64,000 bases of DNA from positions 310,001-374,000 of the forward strand of contig JAEBDY010000010.1 in assembly GCA_049997955.1 (NCBI GenBank), read 5' to 3'. Of this stretch, positions 25,612-34,143 are shown piece after piece; the stretch's first letter is position 1, and every line of letters starts with the position of its first letter. The notes below the pieces were generated by a model. The model saw nothing but the letters and a program-made list of their open reading frames with translations. It did no database searches and was not told where the DNA came from. This DNA comes from Umezawaea sp049997955. Lineage in GTDB: Bacteria; Actinomycetota; Actinomycetes; Mycobacteriales; Pseudonocardiaceae. The position numbers and the translations under genes were made by a program.

Positions 25612-26883
25612 TCAGCCGAGGGTCAGCCGTTCGATCTCGCCGAGCGCGTCGTGCGCGGCGTACACCTCGGCGAGCTTCTCCGCGTTGGCGCGCATCCCGG
25701 TGTCCTTGAGCACCGACTCGACGGCGACCGCCACCGCCTCCGGCGTCGGCCTCGCGGTCTCCAGGTTGACGCCGACCTCGCGGTAGGCGACCCGCGCGGC
25801 GGTGGCGGGCTTGTCCTCGGTGACACCGGCCACGACGACCGGCACGCCCGCCGCGATCGCCTGCTGGGTGCCGCCGAACCCGCCGTTCGTGACGAACACG
25901 TCGGCCTTCGGCAGGAGCGCGTCGAACGGGATGAACGCCGCGACCCGCGCGTTGGCCGGGATCGGGATGGACAGGGCCTCGACCTCGCGGCCGAGGGCGG
26001 CCACCACGGTGACGTCCAGGTCGGCCAGTCCGGTCAGGGCGGGCTCGACGAGTTCGGAGAGGTCCCGGTTGGCCAGGGTTCCCTGGGTCACGACCACGAC
26101 CGGGCGGGAGCCGTCCAGCTCCGACCACCACGCGGGCGGCTCCCAGTTCGCCGCGCTGACCGCGGGCAGGATGCCGACCAGGTGCAGCGAGTCCGGTGCG
26201 TCGCCGCGGTCGAACTCGAAGCCCGGCACGGTCAGCACGGCGGCCGCGTCGGGGAGGGTGATGACGGCGTCGACGAACGTCGGGAAGGTCTCGGTGGTGC
26301 CGAAGGACTTCAGGAGTTCGTCGAGGCGGTCCTGGGTGGGCTGCATCATCAGGGCGAACTCCGCGTTCGCCGCCCGGTTGGCCGCCCTCCGGTCCTCGCC
26401 CGGACCGAACGGCACGGGCCCGAAGAAGGTGGTGTCCTCACTGCTCAGGGCCAACGGCACCGCGCTCACCGCGACCCAGCGGCGGGGCCGCAGCCCCGGT
26501 GCGCCCAGCGCGACGGGCAGCGCTCCGAGCCACAGGGCGTTGCAGATCAGGTACTGGTCGGGATCCTGTTCGAGCAGGCCCTGCAGGACGGCGTGCTGGT
26601 CGGGCATCGGGTTGACGAAGGCGTGGAGCCAGTCGTGGTTGAGCATCTCCGGGCCGGGGGCGAGTTTCGCGCGCTCCGGATCGTCGCCGATGGCGCGGTC
26701 GTCGAAGTCGGCCAGACCCGTGACCGGGGTGAACGCGAGCCCGGCGTTCTCGACGTCCGCGCGGAAGCGGCTGCCGGTGACCACGGTGATCCGGTGGCCG
26801 CGCGCGGCGAGCCCCCGCGCGAGCTGCAGCAGCGGCGACAGCTCACCGGTGATGGGCGGTGCGGCGATGATGATCTTCGCCAT
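25612..26883 (-). CDS. Macrolide-type (MGT/UGT-like) glycosyltransferase, GT1 family
   Basis: A 423-residue GT-B enzyme. The N-terminal lobe opens KIIIAAPPITGELSPLLQLARGLAARGH, the standard GT1 acceptor-domain start. The C-terminal donor lobe holds VVTQGTLANRD and the nucleotide-sugar loop FVTNGGFGGTQQAIAAGVP followed by EDKPATAARV, the donor-sugar contact (usually DQ). It should move a sugar from a nucleotide donor to a small hydrophobic acceptor; in relatives this detoxifies macrolides or pigments. ATG 26883 follows AAGAGG. It stands alone, not in a biosynthetic cluster. Confidence 0.88.
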   Translation of the reverse strand: MAKIIIAAPPITGELSPLLQLARGLAARGHRITVVTGSRFRADVENAGLAFTPVTGLADFDDRAIGDDPERAKLAPGPEMLNHDWLHAFVNPMPDQHAVLQGLLEQDPDQYLICNALWLGALPVALGAPGLRPRRWVAVSAVPLALSSEDTTFFGPVPFGPGEDRRAANRAANAEFALMMQPTQDRLDELLKSFGTTETFPTFVDAVITLPDAAAVLTVPGFEFDRGDAPDSLHLVGILPAVSAANWEPPAWWSELDGSRPVVVVTQGTLANRDLSELVEPALTGLADLDVTVVAALGREVEALSIPIPANARVAAFIPFDALLPKADVFVTNGGFGGTQQAIAAGVPVVVAGVTEDKPATAARVAYREVGVNLETARPTPEAVAVAVESVLKDTGMRANAEKLAEVYAAHDALGEIERLTLG

Positions 26884-27013
26884 TACGGCCTCTTCTCGAG
26901 TTGGTGATCCACGCACAGGACGGCTGACCCGACGTGGGGTTCACCCAACTCTTCCGCGACCACGCCAATCGAGACCGGCGGGAGCACCGCACGGCGGCGT
27001 CCCGACCGACCAC

Positions 27014-28342
27014 TCAAGACGGTCGCGCGGTCGTGTCGGCGATGGCCTGGTCCAGGATCTCCAGTCCCAGGGCCAATTCCTCCTCCGTCGCGGTCAGCGG
27101 CGGCGCGATGCGGAACACCCCGCCCATGCCCGGCAGCTGGACGATGTTCATGTGCAGCCCCAGTTCCAGGCACCGCCGCGTGACGGCCGCGCCCAGTTCG
27201 TCCGAACTCCCCTTGGTCTCGCGGTCGACGACGAGTTCGAGGCCCGCCAGCAATCCCCGGCCCCGGACGTCCCCGACGACGTGGTGCCGCCGGGCGATCT
27301 CCTCGAGGCCCTGCCGCAGCACCCCGCCGAGGTGGACCGCGCGCTCGTCGAGGCGGTCGCGCGCCAGGACGTCGAGCACCGTGTTGCCGACCGCCGCGAC
27401 GAGCGGGTCCGAGACGTGCGTGGTGAAGAACAGGAACCCGCGGTCGTGCGCTTCCTGCTCGATCTCGGAACTGGTCAGCACCGCCGCCAGCGGCAGGCCC
27501 GCGCCGAGGGTCTTCGACAGCGTCAGGATGTCCGGCACGATGCCGTCGCGCTCGAACGCGTACCAGGTGCCCGTGCGGCACAGCCCGGTCTGGGCCTCGT
27601 CGAGGATCAGCAGCATCCCGCGTTCGCGGCACTTCGCCAGCAGCGCCGCGAAGTAGCCGGGCGGCGGTTCCAGGACGCCGCCGGACGACAGGATCGGCTC
27701 GACGAGGCACGCGGCCAGGCTGCCGACGGACTGGGCGTCGATCAGGTCGAACCCGAAGTCCAGCTGGCGCCGCCAGTCCAGCGTTCCGTCGGGGTGGGTG
27801 AAGTCCGGCCGGTAGGAGTTCGGCGCCGGGATCGCGAAGTTGCCCGGAGCGGACGGGCCGTAGCCCTTGCGGCCCGCGCTGTAGGTCGCGCTCGCCGCGG
27901 CCTGCGTCATGCCGTGCCACGACCGCGCGAACGACACGATCTCGTGCTTGCCGGTGACGAGCTTCGCCATCCGGATCGCCGCCTCGTTCGACTCGGCGCC
28001 GGTGGTCAGCAGCATCGCCTTCTCCAGCGGCGCGGGCAGCGTCTCGGCCAGCCGCCGGGCGAGGTCGACGACCGGGCGGCTCAGCATCCCGCTGAACAGG
28101 TGGTCCAGCGAGCCGATCTGCCGTCGCACGGTGGCGACGATCTCCGGGTGCGAGTGGCCGAGGATCGCGCTCATCTGGCCGGACGTGAAGTCGAGGATGC
28201 GACGCCCGTCCTCGGTGTGGAGGAAGCTCCCGGCGGCGCGGTCGATGATCTCGGGGGTGAACTCGCCGCCGTAGCGGACGAGGTGCCGTCCGGCGTCGGC
28301 CCAGAACTCGGTGGACGTCGATGAGGTGGTCGGAGCAGCCAT
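27014..28342 (-). CDS. dgdA: 2,2-dialkylglycine decarboxylase-like class III aminotransferase (PLP)
   Basis: A 442-residue PLP enzyme whose sequence follows the Burkholderia dialkylglycine decarboxylase closely by memory: DFTSGQMSAILGH, DHLFSGMLSRPVVDLA, LLTTGAESNEAAIRMAKL, ILDEAQTG (D248), LTLSKTLGAGLPLA (Lys277) and GLHMNIVQLPGMGGVFRIAPPL. The family decarboxylates 2,2-dialkylglycines such as 2-aminoisobutyrate to ketone and CO2 and then transaminates pyruvate. ATG 28342 gives a normal N-terminus. Divergent from a LysR regulator, as dgdA and dgdR are in Burkholderia, which supports the call. Confidence 0.88.
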   Translation of the reverse strand: MAAPTTSSTSTEFWADAGRHLVRYGGEFTPEIIDRAAGSFLHTEDGRRILDFTSGQMSAILGHSHPEIVATVRRQIGSLDHLFSGMLSRPVVDLARRLAETLPAPLEKAMLLTTGAESNEAAIRMAKLVTGKHEIVSFARSWHGMTQAAASATYSAGRKGYGPSAPGNFAIPAPNSYRPDFTHPDGTLDWRRQLDFGFDLIDAQSVGSLAACLVEPILSSGGVLEPPPGYFAALLAKCRERGMLLILDEAQTGLCRTGTWYAFERDGIVPDILTLSKTLGAGLPLAAVLTSSEIEQEAHDRGFLFFTTHVSDPLVAAVGNTVLDVLARDRLDERAVHLGGVLRQGLEEIARRHHVVGDVRGRGLLAGLELVVDRETKGSSDELGAAVTRRCLELGLHMNIVQLPGMGGVFRIAPPLTATEEELALGLEILDQAIADTTARPS

Positions 28343-28394
28343 GACCTCGACGCTAGGACCGCCCGAGCGACACGTCCATCTCACGATTCCGACT

Positions 28395-28416
28395 GTGCTG
28401 TTCGGCGGAACCGCAC
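28395..28416. promoter_or_regulatory. LysR-type operator between dgdA-like and dgdR-like genes
   Basis: GTGCTGTTC (28395-28403) and GAACCGCAC (28408-28416) form a 9-bp inverted repeat with one mismatch and a 4-base spacer. It lies 12 bases before the LysR start and 53 bases from the divergent decarboxylase start, a usual position for an autoregulatory LysR site. Confidence 0.55.
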
Positions 28417-28428
28417 AACAATGACCGC

Positions 28429-29331
28429 ATGCTGAACCCGTGGCGACTGCGGCTGCTGAGCCAGCTGGACATCCTCGGCACGGTCCGCGCTGTCGCCGAG
28501 GCCGCCAACCTGAGCGCGTCGAGCGTGTCCCAGCAGCTCGCCGTCCTGGAGGCGGAAACGCACACCCAGCTGCTGGAGCGCACCGGACGCCGGGTCCGGC
28601 TCACCCCGGCCGGGCTGATCCTGGCGCGGCGGGCCAGGGCGATCCTCGACCACATCGACACCGTCGAGGCGGAACTGCGCGGCCTCGGCGACGAACCCAC
28701 CGGGCTCGTGCGGGTGGGCGCGTTCCAGAGCGCGATCCACACCCTGGCCGTACCGGCGGTGATCGAGCTGGCTCGCACGCATCCGCACGTCGACGTCGAG
28801 CTGCTGGAACTGGAACCGCACGAGAGCTTCCCGGCCCTGCGCGTCGGCGACGCGGACCTGATCATCACCACGCCGGACTTCGTCGAGCTGCCGCTGGGCC
28901 CGGACATCGACGTCGTCCCGCTGGCCTCCGACTCGATCGTGCTCGTCGTGCCGTCCGACCACGCGGGCCGCGGGCCGACCGACCTCGCCGCCCACGCGGG
29001 CGAGTCGTGGGCGTTCGACGTGCCGCAGTCCTACATGGCGAACCTCGCGACCCGGCTGTGCCGCCAGGCGGGGTTCGAGCCCAGGGTCGTCTGCCGCTTC
29101 AGCAACTACATGATGACCCTGCAGCACGTCGAGGCAGGCCTCTCGGTCGCGCTGATGCCCGCGCTCGCGGTCGACCCCCGCTACCGGGTCGCCACCCGCG
29201 AACTGGCCCCGGCCGTCACCCGCACGATCACGGCGATGACCCGACGCGGCACCCGGCCGCGCGCGGCGGTCAACCTGGTGCTCGACACCGTGCGCCGACT
29301 GCCGGTGCCCGTGACCATCGCCCCGCGCTGA
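28429..29331 (+). CDS. LysR-family regulator divergent from the decarboxylase (DgdR-like by position)
   Basis: A 300-residue regulator with an N-terminal winged helix (LDILGTVRAVAEAANLSASSVSQQLAVLEAE) and a substrate-binding lobe from about residue 92. No strong ribosome site is seen before ATG 28429. In Burkholderia, DgdR represses the divergent dgdA until dialkylglycine is present; the shared layout suggests the same here, though LysR genes diverge fast and orthology is not shown. Confidence 0.87.
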   Translation: MLNPWRLRLLSQLDILGTVRAVAEAANLSASSVSQQLAVLEAETHTQLLERTGRRVRLTPAGLILARRARAILDHIDTVEAELRGLGDEPTGLVRVGAFQSAIHTLAVPAVIELARTHPHVDVELLELEPHESFPALRVGDADLIITTPDFVELPLGPDIDVVPLASDSIVLVVPSDHAGRGPTDLAAHAGESWAFDVPQSYMANLATRLCRQAGFEPRVVCRFSNYMMTLQHVEAGLSVALMPALAVDPRYRVATRELAPAVTRTITAMTRRGTRPRAAVNLVLDTVRRLPVPVTIAPR

Positions 29332-29346
29332 GTCCGGGGGACGCGT

Positions 29347-29380
29347 GCCGGTGGTCTTCCCGCCACGGAAGACCACCGGC
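29347..29380. terminator. Bidirectional hairpin terminator, 14-bp stem
   Basis: GCCGGTGGTCTTCC (29347-29360) and its exact complement at 29367-29380 flank the loop CGCCAC, between the convergent LysR gene (ends 29331) and FtsX-type permease gene (ends 29385). Confidence 0.85.
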
Positions 29381-29384
29381 CGAA

Positions 29385-31724
29385 CTACTCCGCGCGCAGC
29401 GACGTGAGCCGGGTGGCGCCGCGCAGGAAGGGCAGCGTCATCGTGGTGACCGCGAGGGTCACCAGCGCCGCGCCCCCGGAGAGGGCCGCGACGCTGGGCC
29501 AGTCGACCACCAGCGTCAGCTCCATCAGCCGCACGACCAACGTGGCCATGCCGAGCCCGGTGAGCACGGAGACCAGGACGCCGAGCACGATCGGCAGCCC
29601 CACCTGCCAGAGCAGGGACCGGGCCAGCACGCCGAGGCCGACGCCGCTCGCGACGAGCATGGCCAGCGGCCTGCGCCGCTCCTGGATCTGCTCGAAGGCC
29701 AGCACGAGCAGGCTGAGCCCGGCCACCAGCAGCGTCATCGCCGCGCCGGTGTGGAGCGCGTCCTGGAGCGCCTTCATCGACTGCTGCTCGATCGCGCGCT
29801 CGAAGGGGCCGCCGGGGTAGACGAACGTCTGCCACGGGTGCGCGGCGAACGCGTTGCGGATCTGCTCCAGCTGGTCGGAGGTGGGGCGGTCGACGTCCGC
29901 CTGCACCATGGTGATCGCGTCGCTCGGGAGGTCGGCGACCGCTCCCGGCGTGGCGATGATCTTCGCTTGCCGGGCGAGGCCGAACACGCCGAGGTTGCCC
30001 GCGGTGACGGTCGAAGACGTCAACTCGGCCTTCCCGAGCCGCTCGGGCACGGTCCACGTGCCGACCACCTCGAAGTCCGACGTGCCCCTCGGGGAGTGCC
30101 GGAACTCCGCGGTGGCACCGGGTCGCAGGACCGCCCCGCTCCCCGCCACCGCGAACGCCTGCCCGTCGGAGCACCCGCCGGTGGTCGTGGCCAACCGGGC
30201 GATCACGGCGCAGTCCGCGACGAAGATGCCGTCGTAGGACTCCTGCCCGGAACCGGCCGGGTAGCCGGCGAGGAGGCGCGCGCTGTCCACCCGGCGCACC
30301 GAGGGCGCCGCGCCCAGGCTCGCCTCGACGTCCTCCAGCACCCGTGGATCGACCGACGCCACGAGGGTCGAGGAGCCCGGTTCGGCGGCCTCGGCCCCGC
30401 CCACCCGGACGCCCGCGGCCGTCAGCACGGTCAGCAGGGCGATCGCCCCGGTGAGCACCACCGCGACTCCGCCGACGACCCGCGCGGACGTGCCGCTGTC
30501 GAGTTGGAGCCGCCGGATCGCCATCTGCCACGACGGCGGCCCGCCGTGGACGCGGCCTGCGACCCGTTCCACCAGCCACGGCAGCAGCACCGGCACGCCG
30601 ATCAGCAGCAACGCGGAGCCGATGACGATCACCGCCATCGAGGCGCTCGACGAGCGGTCCATCCCGCCTGCGGCGAGCAGCAGACCGACACCGGCCACGA
30701 CCAGCAGCAGCCGCCACCACAGCCGCCTGCGCACCGGTTTGCCCTGGCGCACCACGCCGAGCGGTTCGACGATCGTGCGGCGCAGCGCGACCAGCGTGGC
30801 GAGCAGCGACACCGCGGGCACGGTCAGCACCACCAGCGCGGCCCCGAGCAGGTCGGGGGTCAGGTCGCTGACGTAGAAGCTCGTCCCGAACAGCTCCCTG
30901 CCCTCGACGAGCTGCCGCGCCACCAGGAACAGCCCCGTACCCGCCACCAGTCCCGCCACGGCGCTCACCAGCGATTCGGCCGCGGCGATCCGGTGCACCT
31001 GGCGCGCGTGGGAGCCGACGAGCCGCAGCGCGGAGAGCCTGCGGTCGCGTTGGGCCCCCGCGATCCGGCTGGTGGTGGCCACGAAGGTGAACACCGGCAG
31101 CAGCAACACGAGCGCACCGAGCAGCGCGAGCAGCATCAGCTGCGGCGGCCTGTCTCCCCCGCCCCCACCGCTCGGCGCAGCGCCGAAGCGTTCGACCGGG
31201 CCCGCGTTCGGCGAGTCGACGAAAGAGGCGTCCACGCCGACGTACGCCTTGAGCGTGGTCGGCTCGCCAAGGACGTCCCGCGGCAGTTCACCGACCTGCT
31301 TCCCGACGAACCGCGGCCGCAGCAGTTCCCCTTCCGGGGAGTCCAGCAGCCTGGCCAGCGCCGGGGAGAGCATCGTCTCGCCAGGGCCGGGCAGCCGGTC
31401 CACCCCCGGTGGCAGCGGGTGGTCCGCCCCGGTGGCGTGCAGGTAGGTGACGGAGACCTGCTCGCCGCGGAACGAGCTCTGGTCCGCCCACCCGTACAGC
31501 CCCGCGGGTTTCCCGCCCGGCTCGGCGGTGACCAGCTCGTCGGCCGTCCGGCGCTGCTGGCTGTCCTCCAGGACCGTGGTGGTGGACGCCGCGCCCAGCA
31601 GCGCCACGACCGCCACCGCGGTGCCGACCGTGCCCAGCGCGAACCTGGTCAGCGAGTGCCTGCCGCCCCCGACGGCCAGCCGGACCCCGATGGTCAGGTC
31701 GTTGATCCACTGCACGGCCCTCAT
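29385..31724 (-). CDS. FtsX-like ABC transporter permease (MacB-type export family)
   Basis: A 779-residue permease with a hydrophobic N-terminal helix, a large extracytoplasmic domain, a first three-helix FtsX block around residues 190-330, a second pair of helices and extracytoplasmic domain, and a final three-helix block at about 650-770. This duplicated layout is typical of actinobacterial lipoprotein or peptide exporters. ATG 31724 overlaps the ATPase stop by four bases and follows AGGAGGTGG. Forms the operon PadR - ATPase - permease; such systems often export antimicrobial peptides or respond to envelope stress. Confidence 0.88.
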   Translation of the reverse strand: MRAVQWINDLTIGVRLAVGGGRHSLTRFALGTVGTAVAVVALLGAASTTTVLEDSQQRRTADELVTAEPGGKPAGLYGWADQSSFRGEQVSVTYLHATGADHPLPPGVDRLPGPGETMLSPALARLLDSPEGELLRPRFVGKQVGELPRDVLGEPTTLKAYVGVDASFVDSPNAGPVERFGAAPSGGGGGDRPPQLMLLALLGALVLLLPVFTFVATTSRIAGAQRDRRLSALRLVGSHARQVHRIAAAESLVSAVAGLVAGTGLFLVARQLVEGRELFGTSFYVSDLTPDLLGAALVVLTVPAVSLLATLVALRRTIVEPLGVVRQGKPVRRRLWWRLLLVVAGVGLLLAAGGMDRSSSASMAVIVIGSALLLIGVPVLLPWLVERVAGRVHGGPPSWQMAIRRLQLDSGTSARVVGGVAVVLTGAIALLTVLTAAGVRVGGAEAAEPGSSTLVASVDPRVLEDVEASLGAAPSVRRVDSARLLAGYPAGSGQESYDGIFVADCAVIARLATTTGGCSDGQAFAVAGSGAVLRPGATAEFRHSPRGTSDFEVVGTWTVPERLGKAELTSSTVTAGNLGVFGLARQAKIIATPGAVADLPSDAITMVQADVDRPTSDQLEQIRNAFAAHPWQTFVYPGGPFERAIEQQSMKALQDALHTGAAMTLLVAGLSLLVLAFEQIQERRRPLAMLVASGVGLGVLARSLLWQVGLPIVLGVLVSVLTGLGMATLVVRLMELTLVVDWPSVAALSGGAALVTLAVTTMTLPFLRGATRLTSLRAE

Positions 31725-32398
31725 GCGAGTGCCACCTCCTTGGTGCGCCCGTCGCGCACGACGACCTCGCGGTCGGCGTACGCGGCGACCCTGGGTTCGT
31801 GGGTGACGAGGACGACGGCGGCGCCGGTCTCCCGCACGGCCTCCGTCATCAGGTCCATCACCCGCTCGCCGTTGAGCGAGTCCAGCGCGCCGGTCGGCTC
31901 GTCGGCGAAGATCACCCGCGGACCGGTGACCAGGGCTCGGGCGATGGCGACGCGCTGGCCCTGCCCGCCGGAGACCTCGCCTGGCCGCTTGGCCGCGAGT
32001 TCGGCGACCTCCAGCCGCTCGAGCCACTCGCGGGCGGCGGACTCGGCCCGCTTCCGCCTGAGGCCGCCGAGCCTCAGCGGCAGGGCGACGTTCTCCACGC
32101 AGCTCAACTCGGGCACGAGCTGCCCGAACTGGAAGACGAAACCGAACTCGGTGCGGCGCAACGCGCTGCGCGGCAGGTCGGCCATGCCCACGAGGTCGCG
32201 GCCGTCGTAGGTGATGGTCCCCGCGTCGGGGGCGACGATGCCCGCGAGGCAGTGCATCAGCGTCGACTTGCCGGACCCGGACGGCCCCATCACGGCCACG
32301 ATCTCGCCCGCGTCGATCGACAGGGAGGCGCCGCGCAGCGCCGAGGTCGGGCCGAACGACTTCACGATCCCGTCGGCCAGGAGCAGCGGCCCGGTCAT
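31721..32398 (-). CDS. ABC transporter ATP-binding protein (MacB/LolD type)
   Basis: A 225-residue ATPase with Walker A GPSGSGKST, Q-loop region (FVFQFGQLVPELS), signature VSGGQGQRVAIARAL, Walker B RVIFADEPTGALD and H-loop VTHE. Its start overlaps the PadR stop (ATGA) and its stop overlaps the permease start, so the three proteins are co-translated. Drives the FtsX-type permease. Confidence 0.95.
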   Translation of the reverse strand: MTGPLLLADGIVKSFGPTSALRGASLSIDAGEIVAVMGPSGSGKSTLMHCLAGIVAPDAGTITYDGRDLVGMADLPRSALRRTEFGFVFQFGQLVPELSCVENVALPLRLGGLRRKRAESAAREWLERLEVAELAAKRPGEVSGGQGQRVAIARALVTGPRVIFADEPTGALDSLNGERVMDLMTEAVRETGAAVVLVTHEPRVAAYADREVVVRDGRTKEVALA

Positions 32399-32919
32399 GG
32401 GCGCACCAGCTTCGCCAGGTCGGCGAGCCGGGCCTCGGTGAGCTCCAGCCAGCGCAGGTCCGCCTCCAGGTGGAAGAGCGCGTGGTCGCAGATCAGCTTG
32501 TCCGCGAGGTCGCCGTCGCGCTTGCGGGCGGTCAGCTCGCGCATGCTCCGCAGGTGGGCCGCGCGCTGGGTGTCCACCACGTCGGCGGCGTCGCGCTCGG
32601 CCAGCAGCGCGACGACGACCTTCGAGTAGAGGGTGCTCTGCAGGTACAGCTCGGGGTTCTCGGCACGGCCCAGCCACTGGTCGACGTCGGTGACCCCGTC
32701 GGTGGTGATCGCGTAGCGCTTGCGCTCCGGCCCGTTGCCCGGCTCGGCCCCGGTCTCCTCGATCAGCCCGTTCTTCAGCAGGCGCGACAGCGTGGCGTAG
32801 ACCTGCCCGTAGGCCAGCGGACGACCCTGGCCGAAGTGGTCGTCGTAGGCGCGCTTGAGGTCGTACCCGTGCCGGGGTTCTCGCTGGAGCAGGCCCAGCA
32901 GCGTGTGTCCGATTGACAT
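32395..32919 (-). CDS. PadR-family transcriptional regulator
   Basis: A 174-residue PadR protein: N-terminal winged helix (GHTLLGLLQREPRHGYDLKRAYDDHF, then LAYGQVYATLSRLLKNGLIEE) and the C-terminal helical dimer domain (Vir_C-like). First gene of the exporter operon and presumably its repressor, with a palindrome over its own promoter. ATG 32919 is preferred over a GTG three codons upstream because a TATAGT lies about 11 bases before it; the message may be leaderless. Confidence 0.9.
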   Translation of the reverse strand: MSIGHTLLGLLQREPRHGYDLKRAYDDHFGQGRPLAYGQVYATLSRLLKNGLIEETGAEPGNGPERKRYAITTDGVTDVDQWLGRAENPELYLQSTLYSKVVVALLAERDAADVVDTQRAAHLRSMRELTARKRDGDLADKLICDHALFHLEADLRWLELTEARLADLAKLVRP

Positions 32920-32928
32920 GCCGAGCAC

Positions 32929-32945
32929 TATACACAGCGTGTATA
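32929..32945 (-). promoter_or_regulatory. PadR operator overlapping the exporter-operon -10
   Basis: TATACAC (32929-32935) and GTGTATA (32939-32945) form a perfect 7-bp inverted repeat around AGC. On the minus strand it overlaps TATAGT, a good -10. A repressor bound here would block RNA polymerase. Confidence 0.65.
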
Positions 32946-32998
32946 CACGTCGTATCTACTCGGTGCGACTACTCCATTTCACCCATCGGGTTGATCCA

Positions 32999-33023
32999 GG
33001 TTCCTCTCGGCCGAAAGGGGTAC
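32999..33023 (+). promoter_or_regulatory. Possible SigB/SigF-type stress promoter
   Basis: GGTT at 32999-33002 and GGGTAC at 33018-33023 are separated by 15 bases, resembling the GNTT-N15-GGGTAT pattern of actinobacterial general-stress sigma factors. It lies 10 bases before the DUF6480 start. The match is partial. Confidence 0.35.
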
Positions 33024-33032
33024 TCACCCGAT

Positions 33033-33269
33033 ATGACCGCGACCCCTCCGGACCCCGACCCGTACCGCACGCCCGGCCTCGAACGGGGCGGCGGCGTCAA
33101 TCCCGGCGACACGCCCCCCGACTCGGCCCAGACACCGGCGGGCCCTAAGGACCCGCCCATCCCCTCGCGGGCGATCGGACCGATCGTCCTGGTCGTCATC
33201 GCGGTGATGACCCTGATGGTGGTGGGCTTCGTGGTCGCCCAGGTCATGAACTGGTCGACGCTGTTCTGA
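33033..33269 (+). CDS. Small membrane protein, DUF6480 family
   Basis: A 78-residue protein with a Pro/Gly-rich polar N-terminus (DPDPYRTPGLERGGGV, the hallmark of DUF6480), then GDTPPDSA and one membrane helix at about residues 50-72. Function is unknown; relatives are often stress-induced in actinomycetes, which fits the promoter pattern just upstream. ATG 33033 is the first codon that leaves the family motif intact. Confidence 0.85.
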   Translation: MTATPPDPDPYRTPGLERGGGVNPGDTPPDSAQTPAGPKDPPIPSRAIGPIVLVVIAVMTLMVVGFVVAQVMNWSTLF

Positions 33270-33453
33270 CCCGGACCGAGCGGCGGGTCGCGGTGCGCCC
33301 TCCCGCTGCCCGAACTCCTCCTGGCCGGTGCTCGTCGGGCCTCGACCGCGGCGCCGTCTCGACGGACTCCGGTTTACCGGCGCCCGCCGAGGACAACCCT
33401 GTCGTGCACGAGGGGCTACGCGCCCGAACGACCGCCCGACCCAGGAGGTCAAG

Positions 33454-33861
33454 ATGCAGCCGATGTTCCCCTTCATCCCGTGGACCTGGCGGGACGACTC
33501 GTGGCTCACGCCCGACCCGAGCGACGTGACGCCCGCCGAGGACCGGCCGGACACCGGCCTGGTCGGCTACGACGTCGAGGCCACCGACGGTGCTATCGGC
33601 TCGATCGACCAGGAGAACGCGAAGGTCCCGTCCGACTGCCTCCTGGTGGACACCGGCCCGTGGATCTTCGGCAAGAAGGTCGTCCTCCCGGTCGGCACCG
33701 TGCACCGCGTCGACCACGAGAAGCGCACGGTGCACGTCGACCGCACCAAGGAACAGGTCAAGGCCGCTCCGGAGTACGACGAGGACGCCGACGGCGACAC
33801 CTACCGCCGTCAGCTCGGCGACTACTACTCCGAGAGCTACCGCGCGACTCCGCCGAGCTAG
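33454..33861 (+). CDS. PRC-barrel domain protein
   Basis: A 135-residue soluble protein. Residues 35-100 form a PRC-barrel (GYDVEATDGAIGSIDQENAK, then LLVDTGPWIFGKKVVLPVGTVHRVD). The acidic C-terminus (EYDEDADGDTYR) ends in a Tyr-rich tail. AGGAGG lies five bases before ATG 33454. PRC-barrel proteins in actinomycetes are linked to stress and RNA or photosynthetic-complex maturation elsewhere; no specific partner is visible. Follows the DUF6480 gene. Confidence 0.88.
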   Translation: MQPMFPFIPWTWRDDSWLTPDPSDVTPAEDRPDTGLVGYDVEATDGAIGSIDQENAKVPSDCLLVDTGPWIFGKKVVLPVGTVHRVDHEKRTVHVDRTKEQVKAAPEYDEDADGDTYRRQLGDYYSESYRATPPS

Positions 33862-34114
33862 ACCCGCCGGGATCGCCCGCCGTCACGCGGTTTTCGGGGA
33901 ACCCCGCGTCCATGGTTCGAGCCGATCACGCTCGGCGACGACAGCGGGAGCAGCGGGCGATCCCGTACGGATCGATCAGGCGGTCGACTGGCGTCCCTGA
34001 GAGCCGGGACCAACCGACCGGTTGACCGGATCAGCCGTTCGACGGGGAGGGGGGGGTTCAGCCTCCGCCTCTCGACACCGGCTGATGCGCGAGCGGCCGC
34101 CGAACGGAGAAGCC

Positions 34115-34137
34115 GGCCCCCTTCGACGAAGGGGGCC
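34115..34137 (+). terminator. GC-rich hairpin between PRC-barrel gene and FAD-oxidase remnant
   Basis: GGCCCCCTTCG (34115-34125) and CGAAGGGGGCC (34127-34137) are complementary, giving a nine- to ten-bp stem with a tiny loop, six bases before the ATG at 34144. It may be a terminator for the upstream gene and would also mask initiation of the remnant gene. Confidence 0.45.
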
Positions 34138-34143
34138 AGGCGC

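Noticed and set aside
25612..26883. Glycosyltransferase as part of an antibiotic cluster
   Set aside because: No polyketide synthase, peptide synthetase or deoxysugar genes are nearby. A stand-alone detoxifying enzyme is more likely.
28440..32210. A 1256-codon open frame on the plus strand
   Set aside because: It spans the LysR gene, a terminator, the permease and the ATPase in the wrong frame or strand. The Arg/His/Gly-rich translation has no motif.
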